Notes: a model not told the origin generated them from the letters alone. A stretch of 64,000 bases of DNA from Ruminococcus sp. (GCF_017549005.1 NZ_JAFYYT010000003.1:1-64000); one strand, 5' to 3'. Counted from the first letter of the stretch, positions 42,680-51,555 are shown. Program-made: numbers and translations.

Positions 42680-42898
42680 ATGTGCGTTGCTTCACGGAAT
42701 GAAATTCCGTTCCGGTGCAGTAAGTTTTTAAGCAGTATCGCTATTTTGCTGCTGATGGTTTCAATTGTCATCAGCGTAATAAAAGGTGAGCCTGAAAATG
42801 GCAAAAAAGGCTCGATCATCCCGAAGATCATGTTTGGTCTGTCATGGGTACTGCTGATCGCCGCGGTCATACCGGAGACAGCAGATGCATTTATATAG
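42680..42898 (+). CDS. Possible small membrane protein between ffh and rpsP
   Basis: A 72-codon frame encodes one or two hydrophobic stretches (SSIAILLLMVSIVISVI and IMFGLSWVLLIAAVI) separated by a charged loop. The membrane-type composition argues for a real product. The ATG at 42680 has no good ribosome binding site, however, so the true start may be an internal codon or the stretch may be a remnant. No family was recognised. Confidence 0.35.
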   Translation: MCVASRNEIPFRCSKFLSSIAILLLMVSIVISVIKGEPENGKKGSIIPKIMFGLSWVLLIAAVIPETADAFI

Positions 42899-42955
42899 CT
42901 TTCAATGCGGTCTCCCGCCGCTTGAATATATAATCTTTTTTCGGAGGTGAATACA

Positions 42956-43198
42956 ATGGCAGTAAAGATCAGACTCAGAAGAATGGGCGCTAAGAAGGCA
43001 CCTTTCTATCGTGTAGTAGTTGCTGATTCAAGATACCCCAGAGACGGTCGTTTCGTTGAAGAGATCGGTTACTATGATCCTACTAAGGAGCCCTCTGTTG
43101 TTAAGATAGACGCAGATAAGGCTAAGGACTGGATCGCAAAGGGTGCTCAGCCTACAGACACAGTAAAGGCTATCCTCAAGAAAGAGGGAGTTCTTTGA
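42956..43198 (+). CDS. rpsP: 30S ribosomal protein S16
   Basis: The 80-residue protein matches S16 across its length: [39 protein letters not shown] and the basic C-terminal part. It is an assembly protein of the small ribosomal subunit. The ATG at 42956 follows GGAGGTG; an in-frame ATG 9 bases earlier would overlap the ribosome binding site. It is followed by khpA as in many Firmicutes. Confidence 0.96.
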   Translation: MAVKIRLRRMGAKKAPFYRVVVADSRYPRDGRFVEEIGYYDPTKEPSVVKIDADKAKDWIAKGAQPTDTVKAILKKEGVL

Positions 43199-43268
43199 TC
43201 ATAAGCTAAATGGAGGAGGAGAGGCTTAAGTCTCTGCCTCTGTCCGCAGCTTAACGGAGGTTTTTACA

Positions 43269-43502
43269 ATGAAAGATTTACTTTATGCCATCGCAGCAGG
43301 TCTCGTAGAAGATAAAACTGCCATCAATATCACTGAGGACGCACCCGACGAAGAGGGCGTTATCGTTTTTCACCTTAACGTTGCTCCCGACGATATGGGA
43401 AGAGTTATTGGCAAGCAGGGCAGGATAGCAAAGGCTCTCCGTACGATCATGCGTGCAGGTGCAGCTAAGAAGGACCTGAAGGTCTCTGTTACGATCGAAT
43501 AA
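43269..43502 (+). CDS. khpA: KH-domain RNA-binding protein KhpA
   Basis: The 77-residue protein is a single KH domain of the YlqC/KhpA family with the signature IGKQGRIAKALRTIMR. It binds RNA and in Gram-positives works with KhpB (Jag) in control of cell elongation and division. It lies 70 bases after rpsP and has a CGGAGG ribosome binding site. rimM, trmD and rplS, which often follow, are absent; a terminator closes the operon. Confidence 0.93.
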   Translation: MKDLLYAIAAGLVEDKTAINITEDAPDEEGVIVFHLNVAPDDMGRVIGKQGRIAKALRTIMRAGAAKKDLKVSVTIE

Positions 43503-43506
43503 GACC

Positions 43507-43533
43507 GAGCTCCCTAAAAAGGGAGCTTTTTGT
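43507..43533 (+). terminator. Terminator after khpA
   Basis: GAGCTCCCT-AAAA-AGGGAGCTTTTTG hairpin 4 bases after the stop codon. Confidence 0.9.
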
Positions 43534-43562
43534 TATATATAGTCCTATTCCGACAAAATATA

Positions 43563-43591
43563 TTGACAAACAGATTATCTTCTGATAAAAT
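43563..43591 (+). promoter_or_regulatory. Promoter upstream of the DUF805 gene
   Basis: TTGACA (43563-43568) and TAAAAT (43586-43591), 17-base spacing. The transcript would run about 260 bases through the hairpin-rich repeat before reaching the gene. Confidence 0.65.
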
Positions 43592-43607
43592 ATAATTAAT
43601 GTGTCCT

Positions 43608-43814
43608 CAATAACCGCCATAAGGCGGTTATTGCCCCGAACTTCGTTCGGGGAGCGCAGATTCATTATAAAACAGGGAATTTGCACATCACATTTCTTTA
43701 TGTCAAGCTCATTTTGCCCTAAAGGGCAAAACAAAGTGCCAGAAACAAGTTTTTCTTGCACTTTGGCAACTCATAATTGGCTTTTAAAAGCTGTATAAAG
43801 CCAATTATGAGTTG
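43608..43814. repeat. Composite dispersed repeat with four consecutive hairpins
   Basis: In order: CAATAACCGCC / GGCGGTTATTG (43608-43633); CCCCGAAC / GTTCGGGG (43634-43652); TTTTGCCC / GGGCAAAA and CAAAGTGC / GCACTTTG (43712-43765); and 18-bp arms starting CAACTCATAATTGG at 43767-43784 and 43797-43814. Parts of the same element occur inverted at 57482-57592. It carries no coding sequence. Confidence 0.7.
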
Positions 43815-43855
43815 TTGAGCAGACATTAATTATCATGATAAAGGGAGGAATCATC

Positions 43856-44926
43856 ATGCAATGCAAATACTGCAACTATGAAAACAAGGACGGAGACAGA
43901 TACTGCGAGAACTGCGGGGCTTCTCTTGAAGAGTCGTCAGGGGCAATGGACGATATTTCCGCAATGCCGACAGTAACATCCGGTACTTCGTCAGACAGCA
44001 CATCGTCCGCAGGTAACGGTCAGAACGTTAATTACGGACAGTCAAACAGCTATGGACAGCCAACAGGCTACGGACAGCAGGGCGGCAGCTATGGTCAGCC
44101 CAACAACTACGGACAGCCAACAGGTTACGGACAGCAGGGCAGCGGCTACGGACAGCCAACAGGTTACGGACAGCAGGGCAGCGGCTACGGTCAGCCCAAC
44201 AACTACGGACAGCCAACAGGTTACGGACAGCAGGGCGGCGGCTATGGTCAGTCCAATAACTACGGACAGCAGCAATACGGCTACGGTCAGCAGCAGTACG
44301 GCTATGGACAGCAGAATATGTACAACGGACCCATATACGGCTTCCAGGGTCCCTTCAATGAGAGCGACGGAAGTCCTAAATATGTGGGCTTCGGCGAGGC
44401 TATCAAGCTTTATTTCAAGAACTACTTTAATTTCAAGGGACGTTCCACACGAAGCGAGTTCTGGTTCGGTTTCCTGTTCAATTTCATAGTGAGCCTGGTT
44501 CTCGGCTGCATATTATTTGCTGTAGTATATTCGTCAATTATGTCTAACTTACCAAAATTTGCATCAACGTCATCGTATTCACCATATTCGTCATTTTCTG
44601 CATTTGATTATATGTCGGCGGGTTCGATCGGCATTACGGTAGTATTCTACATCATTAGTCTTGCACTTGCGATACCATCATGGTCGAGCTCGGTAAGAAG
44701 ACTTCACGACGCAGGAAAATCGGGATTATGGGTATTGTTACTCTTGGTTTGCTATATCCCTACATTACTCAGACTGATCCCAAACGTTCCGGTAGAGCTC
44801 GCAGGCGGACTTGCTTGTCTGGTACTTCCTGTATCTCTTGTGGGATTAATATTGAACATCATATTCTGGTGCAGACCAAGCGTGGGCGAAAACCAGTGGG
44901 GATTGCCTGCAAAACCTAAATATTAA
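43856..44926 (+). CDS. Zinc-ribbon, Gly/Tyr/Gln-repeat, DUF805 membrane protein
   Basis: The 356-residue protein has an N-terminal zinc ribbon ([19 protein letters not shown]) and a low-complexity region of about 100 residues built from [21 protein letters not shown] units. A DUF805 membrane domain follows at about 180-356, with [33 protein letters not shown] and the last helices ending [16 protein letters not shown]805 proteins are small inner-membrane proteins of unknown function. The ATG at 43856 follows GGGAGG. The zinc-ribbon plus repeats design parallels the protein at 17924-19450. Cytoplasmic placement of the repeat region is inferred. Confidence 0.85.
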   Translation: MQCKYCNYENKDGDRYCENCGASLEESSGAMDDISAMPTVTSGTSSDSTSSAGNGQNVNYGQSNSYGQPTGYGQQGGSYGQPNNYGQPTGYGQQGSGYGQPTGYGQQGSGYGQPNNYGQPTGYGQQGGGYGQSNNYGQQQYGYGQQQYGYGQQNMYNGPIYGFQGPFNESDGSPKYVGFGEAIKLYFKNYFNFKGRSTRSEFWFGFLFNFIVSLVLGCILFAVVYSSIMSNLPKFASTSSYSPYSSFSAFDYMSAGSIGITVVFYIISLALAIPSWSSSVRRLHDAGKSGLWVLLLLVCYIPTLLRLIPNVPVELAGGLACLVLPVSLVGLILNIIFWCRPSVGENQWGLPAKPKY

Positions 44927-44929
44927 AAG

Positions 44930-44960
44930 TTAAGGCTTACGTAAATCGTAAGCCTTTTTG
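44930..44960 (+). terminator. Terminator after the DUF805 gene
   Basis: AAGGCTTACG-TAAAT-CGTAAGCCTTTTT hairpin. Confidence 0.88.
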
Positions 44961-45359
44961 TTATTCATTATCGTCATCGTCATCATCATCGCTGAAATAC
45001 AGGTTCGTCATCTGCTGCAGGCCGAACTTTTCAGCGAATATCTCAAAGGATTCCCTTGCCTTTACTAAATTGTACCCCTTTTCCGCAAAGAAATCGTCGC
45101 CCATATCGCCGAGCTGCGAATAAAACTCAAGACCGATAAGTAGATTTTCTTTGGTATTATTGTCAGCAAGGCGGTTTATTTCGTCGACAGCGTCCTGTAT
45201 CTCGCCGTTTTTCATCTTTTCAACGAGAAATTCCACTTTCTGGCGTTCCCTCTGCTGGAGCATGAGCGACATGGACTCGCTTTTTGCGCCGAACAGTATT
45301 TTAGCGATAACAGCTGTCAGTTCCTTGATCTGTCGCATGATGTAATCGTTTTCAAACAT
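44961..45359 (-). CDS. DUF6483-type protein, last gene of the heat-shock cluster
   Basis: The 132-residue protein begins MFENDYIMRQIKELTAVIAKILFG, which matches the DUF6483 pattern, and ends in a run of seven aspartates before NE. It is helical, with no membrane helix, and may be a small tetratricopeptide-like protein (KARESFEIFAEKFG). The ATG at 45359 follows GGGGGA. It starts 71 bases after dnaJ on the same strand. The function is unknown. Confidence 0.75.
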   Translation of the reverse strand: MFENDYIMRQIKELTAVIAKILFGAKSESMSLMLQQRERQKVEFLVEKMKNGEIQDAVDEINRLADNNTKENLLIGLEFYSQLGDMGDDFFAEKGYNLVKARESFEIFAEKFGLQQMTNLYFSDDDDDDDNE

Positions 45360-45430
45360 AAATAGTCCCCCTGTATCATATAAATATGCATATGCCGATC
45401 TGCACCATACAGTGCAGGTCGGCATAATTA

Positions 45431-46579
45431 TCAGAAATCGAGCTTTGAGCGGAGCTTTTCAAAGAAGCTCTGACGTTTAGCGTAGTTCTTGTCGGTAAGC
45501 GACTCCTCAAACTGCTTGAGCAGGTCTTTCTGCTTCTTCGAGAGATTCTTCGGGACTTCCACATATATCTTCACGTACTGATTTCCGCGGTCTGTGCGGT
45601 GTATACGTGTAACTCCCTTGCCCTTGAGGCGGAAGATAGTGCCAGTCTGAGTTCCCTCGCTGATAGTATATTTTACATCGCCGTCGATAGTCGGAACAGT
45701 AATTTCCGCGCCGAGAACGGCTTCCATATAAGTAACAGGGATATCGCAGTGTATGTCGTAGCCCTCACGCCTGAAAATAGGGTGGGACTTCACATTGATA
45801 CCAACGAGGAGATCGCCGTTCGGACCTCCGTTTACGCCGCAGTCACCCTGACCGCCGATACGGAGTGTCTGTCCGTCGTCGATACCTGCTGGGATATCAA
45901 CGGATACTGTTTTCTGGACCCTGATACGTCCTACGCCGCGGCACTTGCTGCAGGGGCTCTTGATGATCTTGCCCTTTCCGCCGCAGTGCGGACAAGCCTT
46001 TGTTGAAGAGATAGCTCCGAAAGGAGTACGCTGAGTAGCCTTTATCGAGCCTCTGCCCTGACAGTCCGGGCAAATATCGGGCTGAGTTCCGGGTTCTGCG
46101 CCCGTACCCTTACAGGATTCACAGACGCACATACGGTTTATCTTGATATCCTGTTTTTTGCCGTTGCAGGCGTCCATAAAGCTTATGGAAACAGTCTCCT
46201 GTATGTCTGCGCCTCTGCGCGGAGCGTTTGCGTTGGAGCGCTTTGCGCCGCCTCCGAAGCCGAAGCCGCCGAAGATACTTCCGAGGATATCGTCCATATC
46301 TGCAAAGCCTCCGAAGCCGCCCATGCCGTCAGCGCCGCCGCCGTAGCTCGGGTCAACGCCTGCGTGACCGAACTGATCGTAGCGTGCGCGCTTTTCAGGG
46401 TCGGAAAGCACCTCATTAGCCTCGTTTATCTCCTGGAACTTCTCAACATATGAGGGATCGTCGGGGTGAAGGTCGGGGTGGTTTTCTCTTGCCTTTTTAC
46501 GGAAGGCTTTTTTTATCTCGTCCTCGGAAGCACCCTTCTGTATACCGAGGATCTCATAATAATCTCTTTTTTCAGCCAT
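45431..46579 (-). CDS. dnaJ: Chaperone DnaJ
   Basis: The 382-residue co-chaperone has a J domain (RDYYEILGIQKGASEDEIKK with HPD in ENHPDLHPDD), a Gly/Phe-rich region (FGGFGFGGGAKR), four CxxCxGxG zinc repeats (CESCKGTG, CPDCQGRG, CPHCGGKG, CSKCRGVG) and the C-terminal substrate-binding domains. It stimulates the DnaK ATPase and hands over unfolded proteins. The ATG at 46579 follows GGAG. Between it and dnaK are a small ORF and intergenic repeats. Confidence 0.97.
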   Translation of the reverse strand: MAEKRDYYEILGIQKGASEDEIKKAFRKKARENHPDLHPDDPSYVEKFQEINEANEVLSDPEKRARYDQFGHAGVDPSYGGGADGMGGFGGFADMDDILGSIFGGFGFGGGAKRSNANAPRRGADIQETVSISFMDACNGKKQDIKINRMCVCESCKGTGAEPGTQPDICPDCQGRGSIKATQRTPFGAISSTKACPHCGGKGKIIKSPCSKCRGVGRIRVQKTVSVDIPAGIDDGQTLRIGGQGDCGVNGGPNGDLLVGINVKSHPIFRREGYDIHCDIPVTYMEAVLGAEITVPTIDGDVKYTISEGTQTGTIFRLKGKGVTRIHRTDRGNQYVKIYVEVPKNLSKKQKDLLKQFEESLTDKNYAKRQSFFEKLRSKLDF

Positions 46580-46612
46580 AGATAACTCCATTCTTCCGTT
46601 ATACACGGAAAG

Positions 46613-46784
46613 ATTTTGTAGGGGCGGATACTATCCGCCCATGCCGTTTGGGGCAGGTTGCGGGCGGCTGATAGCCGTCCCTACAAAAGTAAACGCAAAT
46701 ACACCTTTAGGGTGGCGGAGAGTCTCCGTGCACCAAAGTATTCATATATACACCATTAGGGCGGAAATATGTTCCGCCCTAAAG
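46613..46784. repeat. GC-rich intergenic repeats between dnaK and dnaJ
   Basis: TTGTAGGGGCGG near 46615 and CCGTCCCTACAA near 46686 form inverted ends around two GC hairpins (GCGGATACTATCCGC; GGCGGCTGATAGCCG). A third hairpin AGGGCGGAA / TTCCGCCCT lies at 46757-46781, just after the small ORF, and may act as a weak terminator. Confidence 0.6.
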
Positions 46785-46786
46785 CA

Positions 46787-46939
46787 TTATAAACTGTCTT
46801 CTACCGATTGTTCGTATTTTCCCCTGCCGCCGTCGTAGTCTGAATAATTGTCATTGGCAAGTCCGTAGAACCACTTGAACGCAATGCATATCAGTGCTGC
46901 AAAAGCGGCTATGAGCAATATCGTTCTGAGCTTTTTCAT
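46787..46939 (-). CDS. Small single-pass membrane protein (50 aa) between dnaK and dnaJ
   Basis: The start codon overlaps the dnaK stop as TAATG, so translation is probably coupled. The product begins [20 protein letters not shown] (one membrane helix) and has a hydrophilic tail with NDNYSDYDGGRGKYEQSVED. No family was recognised. The overlap with dnaK and the clean membrane-protein composition support a real gene. Confidence 0.6.
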   Translation of the reverse strand: MKKLRTILLIAAFAALICIAFKWFYGLANDNYSDYDGGRGKYEQSVEDSL

Positions 46940-48801
46940 TATACTTCCGTGAAGTCTGCGTCAACTACTCCGTCGTCGTTTCCGCCCTGAGCGCCTGCGT
47001 CAGCTGCACCGCCCATGTTAGCGAACTGTGAAGGGTCGATACCGCCCTGTCCGCCGTTAGGAGCTGCCTGCTGGTAGATCTTTGCAGAGAGGTCGTAGAA
47101 TGCCTTCTGGAGGTCTTCCTTGAGGGACTTTATCTCGTCGTTGTTGTCGGCTGCGATAGCAGACTTGAGGGCTGTGCACTTAGCCTCGATATTTGACTTC
47201 TCATCAGCAGATACCTTGTCGCCGAAGTCTGTGAGAGCCTTTTCGCACTGGAATACAAGGTTTTCAGCCTCGTTCTTGTTGTCAACTGCTTCACGGCGCT
47301 TCTTGTCCTCAGCAGCGTACTGCTCTGCTTCCTTGACAGCCTTGTCGATGTCGTCCTTGGACATATTTGTGGAAGAAGTGATAGTGATATTCTGCTCCTT
47401 GCCTGTACCGAGGTCCTTAGCGGAAACGTGAACGATACCGTTCTGGTCGATATCGAATGTTACCTCGATCTGAGGGATTCCTCTTGGTGCAGGAGCGATA
47501 CCGTCGAGACGGAAGGTTCCGAGCTGCTTGTTGTCGCGTGCGAATTCACGCTCACCCTGAAGTACGTTGATATCAACGGCAGGCTGATTGTCTGCGTATG
47601 TTGAGAATACCTGTGACTTCTTAGTAGGGATAGTTGTATTTCTCTCGATCATTCTTGTGCAAACGCCGCCTGCTGTCTCGATACCGAGTGAAAGCGGAGT
47701 TACATCAAGAAGGAGGAGTCCGTTCTTAACGTCGCCGCCGAGAACGCCGCCCTGGTATGCAGCACCGAGAGCTACGCACTCATCAGGGTTGATGCCCTTG
47801 AAAGGCTCCTTGCCGATGAGCTTCTTTACAGCTTCCTGTACAGCAGGGATTCTTGAAGAACCGCCGACCATGAGGACCTTGTTGATCTCTGAGATGCTGA
47901 GTCCGCTGTCGCTGAGAGCCTGTCTTACAGGTCCCATTGTAGCCTCAACGAGGTCAGCTGTGAGCTCGTTGAACTTAGCCTGTGTGAGAGTAAGGTCGAG
48001 GTGCTTAGGTGTGCCCGAAGCGTCAACAGTGATGAACGGGATATTGATATTTGATGTTGTTGTGGAAGAAAGCTCTATCTTTGACTTCTCAGCTGCGTCC
48101 TTGAGTCTCTGAGCAGCCATCTTGTCCTGTGAAAGGTCGATGCCCTCAGTCTTCTTGAATTCCTCAACGATCCAGTTGATAATACGCTGGTCGAAGTCGT
48201 CGCCGCCGAGGCGGTTGTTACCTGCTGTAGCAAGTACCTGCTGAACATCCTCGCCCATTTCGATGATAGATACATCGAATGTACCGCCGCCGAGGTCGTA
48301 AACCATAACGGTCTGCTCCTCTTCCTTGTCGATACCGTATGAGAGAGCAGCTGCTGTAGGCTCGTTGATGATACGCTTAACGGTAAGACCTGCGATCTGA
48401 CCAGCGTCCTTTGTAGCCTGTCTCTGTGAGTCTGTGAAGTAAGCAGGAACTGTGATAACAGCCTCTGTTACAGGCTCGCCGAGGTAAGCCTCTGCGTCAG
48501 CCTTGAGCTTCTGGAGTATCATAGCTGATATCTCCTGAGGAGTATAGTTCTTGCCGTCGATAGCAACTTTATAATCAGAACCCATGTGTCTCTTGATAGA
48601 AGAAACTGTTCTGTCGTGGTTTGTGATAGCCTGTCTCTTGGCAACCTGACCAACGAGACGCTCGCCGTTGTTTGTGAAAGCAACGACTGAAGGAGTTGTT
48701 CTTGCACCTTCGCTGTTGGGGATAACTACAGCGTTACCGCCCTCCATAACAGCTACGCAAGAGTTTGTTGTACCAAGATCGATACCAATGATTTTTCCCA
48801 T
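46939..48801 (-). CDS. dnaK: Chaperone DnaK (Hsp70)
   Basis: The 620-residue ATP-driven chaperone is complete. It has [18 protein letters not shown] at the start, the phosphate-2 motif [12 protein letters not shown] and [11 protein letters not shown] in the ATPase domain, then the substrate-binding domain and helical lid. The C-terminus is Gly/Asp rich and ends VDADFTEV. It lacks the ~24-residue insert of Gram-negative DnaK, as in Firmicutes. The ATG follows AGGAGG. Confidence 0.98.
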   Translation of the reverse strand: MGKIIGIDLGTTNSCVAVMEGGNAVVIPNSEGARTTPSVVAFTNNGERLVGQVAKRQAITNHDRTVSSIKRHMGSDYKVAIDGKNYTPQEISAMILQKLKADAEAYLGEPVTEAVITVPAYFTDSQRQATKDAGQIAGLTVKRIINEPTAAALSYGIDKEEEQTVMVYDLGGGTFDVSIIEMGEDVQQVLATAGNNRLGGDDFDQRIINWIVEEFKKTEGIDLSQDKMAAQRLKDAAEKSKIELSSTTTSNINIPFITVDASGTPKHLDLTLTQAKFNELTADLVEATMGPVRQALSDSGLSISEINKVLMVGGSSRIPAVQEAVKKLIGKEPFKGINPDECVALGAAYQGGVLGGDVKNGLLLLDVTPLSLGIETAGGVCTRMIERNTTIPTKKSQVFSTYADNQPAVDINVLQGEREFARDNKQLGTFRLDGIAPAPRGIPQIEVTFDIDQNGIVHVSAKDLGTGKEQNITITSSTNMSKDDIDKAVKEAEQYAAEDKKRREAVDNKNEAENLVFQCEKALTDFGDKVSADEKSNIEAKCTALKSAIAADNNDEIKSLKEDLQKAFYDLSAKIYQQAAPNGGQGGIDPSQFANMGGAADAGAQGGNDDGVVDADFTEV

Positions 48802-48825
48802 AATTAATTCCTCCTGATCTATTAT

Positions 48826-48930
48826 GAGCCATCAGCCATTAGCCGATGGTGTCCGCTTTGCGGACATATTTGATTGTTTTGATTGATTTGAAGCCGCTCA
48901 GCCTGACGGCTAAGGGCTGATGGCTAACGG
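48826..48930. repeat. Small intergenic repeat between grpE and dnaK
   Basis: Inverted arms AGCCATCAGCC and GGCTGATGGCT flank TGGTGTCCGCTTTGCGGAC (48847-48865), the same core as at 34190, 32466 and 30691. Confidence 0.55.
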
Positions 48931-49497
48931 CTATACCGCCACTGCCACCATAGCAGGCCTTACCAGCTTATCCCCGAGCATATAGCCCTTCTGGAAAACC
49001 GCGCACACATAGTTGCTTGCGTAGTCCGTACCGTCCTGCTGCTGTATGGCATTGTGTATGTTCGGATCAAATTCAGCCCCGAGAGCTTCTATTTCGCTGA
49101 CATTCATCTGCGTAAGGAAGTTCTTGAACTGATTGTAGATCATATTCATGCCGTTTTTAAAGTTTTCGTCGGTGCATTCCGCTTCAAGGGACCTTTCAAA
49201 GCTGTCGAGAACGGGGAGAAGCTTCTCCACACACTGAACGGAAGCGTTCTGGTAGGTCTCCGTTTTCTCCTTTGCAGTCCTTTTGCGGTAGTTGTCGTAC
49301 TCCGCGAACAACCTCAGGTATTTGTCCTTTTCCTCTGCGAGGGCGTCTTCCAGGTCTGCGAACTGTGCCGCCGAGTCGTTGTACTCGCTTGCAGCGTCCG
49401 CTTCGTCGAGGTCGTCGGTATTTTCAGCGGCTTCCTCTGCCATGTCCTCGTCAAGCTCGTTTTCGAGCTCTTCCGGGAGATTCTCTTTTTCCGCCAT
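48931..49497 (-). CDS. grpE: Nucleotide exchange factor GrpE
   Basis: The 188-residue protein has an acidic N-terminus (about 1-45), a long coiled-coil (ALAEEKDKYLRLFAEYDNYRKRTAKE, split around residues 50-80) and a C-terminal beta wing with EFDPNIHNAI and GYMLGDKLVRPAMVAV. It releases ADP from DnaK. The ATG follows AAGGAG. It lies 16 bases after hrcA. Confidence 0.96.
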   Translation of the reverse strand: MAEKENLPEELENELDEDMAEEAAENTDDLDEADAASEYNDSAAQFADLEDALAEEKDKYLRLFAEYDNYRKRTAKEKTETYQNASVQCVEKLLPVLDSFERSLEAECTDENFKNGMNMIYNQFKNFLTQMNVSEIEALGAEFDPNIHNAIQQQDGTDYASNYVCAVFQKGYMLGDKLVRPAMVAVAV

Positions 49498-49513
49498 CGG
49501 TCATTGCTCCTTT

Positions 49514-50566
49514 CTATGGCTCCTGTATATCTGACGGAGCGTTTATTATGTCATCGTCGCCGTCCATGAGAGCAGATATCTTCTGCGTCAGGTACTCGAC
49601 GTAAGGGATTATCTTCTTGTAATCCACTCGCATAGGACCTATTATTCCCAGCGAACCCGCCTCCTTGCCGCCTTTTCGGTACTTGGAGACTATAAGGCTT
49701 GAATTGCCTATTGCGAAGCTGTCGTTCTCCGAGCTGAACTTTACCTGTATGCCGCTGAATGCGTTTTCGAGCATTTCGGAAAGTCCGTCCTTGTGTTCGA
49801 TGAACTTGACTACTTCCATTTTATCCAGCTCTTCACAGGAGAGGAGCTTTTCGCTTCCGCTGACTGTCAGTTCCTGCTGACGCAGGTCCTCGGAGAGCTC
49901 GCATATGCCTTTGACAAGAGGTGAAAGCGACACCATATAAGCGCTTACCGCCGCCACCATTTTGTCGAACATTTCCTCGGAGAGGTCGTCTACCGACACG
50001 CCGCTGAGGTTTTCTTCTATATAATGTGTAAAGAAATCGAGCTGTTCATGGCTCAGGTCAAATTCGAGCCTGCAAGCCTTGTTTTTGATACTTCCGCTTG
50101 AGGTTATCAGCAGGATAACGTAGAGGCGCTTGCCTGTAGGAATGACCTCTACCTTTGATATCACCGAGAATCGCGGTGCTGCATTGGTAACGACCGCGGC
50201 GCAGTGGGTTATCTCCGTAAGAGCTGTGGCTGCGTTCTGCACAAGGAGCTCCTCGGGAGTGTCCTTGTCGCCCAGCATTTCGTCGAGCATACGCTTTTCT
50301 TCCTCGGGAAGGTCGTGAGGCGTCATGAGTTCGTCTATATAAAGGCGATAGCCCTTGAAGGTAGGAACTCTTCCCGCAGAGGTGTGAGGCTGTTCGAGGT
50401 AGCCGAGCTGTTCCAGCACTGCCATATCGTTACGGATAGTAGCGGAAGAAACATTTATATTTTCAAGCTGCGAGATCGATTTCGATCCGACAGGTTCGCC
50501 TGTTCTGACGTATTCGTCAACCACGGCAGCAAGTATCTTCAGCTTTCTGTCGTCCACTGTACTCAC
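49514..50566 (-). CDS. hrcA: Heat-inducible transcription repressor HrcA
   Basis: The 350-residue protein has an N-terminal winged helix (DDRKLKILAAVVDEYVRTGEPVG and VSSATIRNDMAVLE), a GAF-like middle domain and an inserted dimerisation domain. It binds CIRCE to repress the operon at normal temperature. A GTG start at 50566 is close to AAAGG; GTG at 50557 is an alternative. A perfect CIRCE element lies 16-42 bases upstream. Confidence 0.95.
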   Translation of the reverse strand: MSTVDDRKLKILAAVVDEYVRTGEPVGSKSISQLENINVSSATIRNDMAVLEQLGYLEQPHTSAGRVPTFKGYRLYIDELMTPHDLPEEEKRMLDEMLGDKDTPEELLVQNAATALTEITHCAAVVTNAAPRFSVISKVEVIPTGKRLYVILLITSSGSIKNKACRLEFDLSHEQLDFFTHYIEENLSGVSVDDLSEEMFDKMVAAVSAYMVSLSPLVKGICELSEDLRQQELTVSGSEKLLSCEELDKMEVVKFIEHKDGLSEMLENAFSGIQVKFSSENDSFAIGNSSLIVSKYRKGGKEAGSLGIIGPMRVDYKKIIPYVEYLTQKISALMDGDDDIINAPSDIQEP

Positions 50567-50581
50567 AACCTTTCAATCTCG

Positions 50582-50608
50582 TTAGCACTCTATCTCTCTG
50601 AGTGCTAA
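50582..50608. promoter_or_regulatory. CIRCE element
   Basis: TTAGCACTC-N9-GAGTGCTAA, a perfect match to the HrcA operator, between the promoter and hrcA. Confidence 0.97.
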
Positions 50609-50612
50609 TTAT

Positions 50613-50641
50613 AATTTATCACTATTGTGATGTTTTGTCAA
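50613..50641 (-). promoter_or_regulatory. Promoter of the hrcA operon
   Basis: TTGACA (50636-50641) and TAAATT (50613-50618) on the minus strand, 17-base spacing, directly before CIRCE. Confidence 0.75.
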
Positions 50642-50749
50642 GGGGTTTATACATTTTCGGCTTTTTGACCTAATTTTACCACCTGCCTATGTGCATTTAG
50701 AGCAAATTGACAAAGAGTATAAATCAGCGATTTTTCGTGGATAAGACTA

Positions 50750-50778
50750 TTGACAAAGACGGTCTTACGCTGTATAAT
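50750..50778 (+). promoter_or_regulatory. Promoter of folT-folC
   Basis: TTGACA (50750-50755) and TATAAT (50773-50778) with 17-base spacing. Confidence 0.88.
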
Positions 50779-50784
50779 ATACTT

Positions 50785-50975
50785 GCAGTCAGGAACTGCA
50801 CATCAATGTTTGAAGAGTAAAAATGCGTTCGTTATACCTACGGGTATTCCAGTGTTGACCGAACGGGGAGTTGTCGGTCAAACGAAAAGTTTCGGCTTAC
50901 GGTTCGTATTTTGCATCCCGCTTCATAGGACAACCAAAAAAGAGACTATGCCTTCTTTTCTTGTCGTATGAGTGA
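50785..50975 (+). promoter_or_regulatory. Structured ~190-base leader of folT, possible riboswitch
   Basis: Hairpins seen: GCAGT/ACTGC at the 5' end, an 8-bp stem TTGACCGA / TCGGTCAA around an 11-base loop (near 50855-50881), and CGAAA/TTTCG. GACAAC (50929-50934) can pair either with GTTGTC (50870-50875) or, over GACAA, with TTGTC (50961-50965) just before the ribosome binding site. These are mutually exclusive states. The sequence does not fit the tetrahydrofolate riboswitch consensus that I know. Confidence 0.5.
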
Positions 50976-50994
50976 GGAAAAGGAGGATTTTTTT

Positions 50995-51555
50995 ATGACT
51001 ACAAACAATAAGGGAGCTGCATTAAAGTCGGATATCAGACTTTTCGGCAGCACAAAGGTACTGGTGCTCGCAGCGCTGCTCATTGCTGTCAGCGTTGTGG
51101 GAAAATCCCTGAGAGTTGATATATTCAGCGTTATCAGGATAAGTGCGGAGACTCTGCCCATACTCATGGCAGGAATTTTCTTCGGACCGTTTATCGGCGC
51201 GGCAGTCGGCGCAGGCGCAGATCTTATCGGCTGTCTGGCGACAGGTATGACTCCGATGCCTCTTATCACAGTCGGAGCTGCCGCTACAGGCTTTTTTGCA
51301 GGTCTTGCATACAATCATGTGTTCAGGAGCAGGCTCCTCCCGAGAATTGCCTGTGCAGTAGCTTTGGCAAGGCTGGTAGGCTCGCTGATGATAAACACAA
51401 CGGGTCTGTATTTCCTCTTCCCTGCAATGAGACCGCAGCTCATCTGGAGACCTGTTACCAACGTTATCATGGCTGTTATCGAGACATTCATCATCTATAT
51501 GCTCATGAACAACAAAGCCTTTTCGGCTCAGCTTGAGAAGATAAAAAGGAAATGA
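50995..51555 (+). CDS. folT: ECF transporter substrate-binding component, probably folate (FolT)
   Basis: The 186-residue protein has about six membrane helices and matches energy-coupling-factor S components. GIFFGPFIGAAVGAGADLIGCL and RISAETLPILMAG are typical of the folate-type branch. It captures the vitamin and docks on a shared EcfAAT module, which is not in this window. Its overlap with folC (ATGA) supports folate as the substrate. The ATG at 50995 follows AGGAGG; an upstream in-frame ATG at 50968 would place the ribosome binding site inside the gene. Confidence 0.85.
   Translation: MTTNNKGAALKSDIRLFGSTKVLVLAALLIAVSVVGKSLRVDIFSVIRISAETLPILMAGIFFGPFIGAAVGAGADLIGCLATGMTPMPLITVGAAATGFFAGLAYNHVFRSRLLPRIACAVALARLVGSLMINTTGLYFLFPAMRPQLIWRPVTNVIMAVIETFIIYMLMNNKAFSAQLEKIKRK

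Noticed and set aside
44040..44310. Tandem repeats that could be read as a CRISPR or satellite
   Set aside because: They lie inside the DUF805 gene and encode a Gly/Tyr/Gln-rich linker.
50785..50994. Tetrahydrofolate riboswitch or T-box before folT
   Set aside because: No GGGTGG antiterminator bulge and no match to the THF consensus that I know; kept only as an unknown structured leader.
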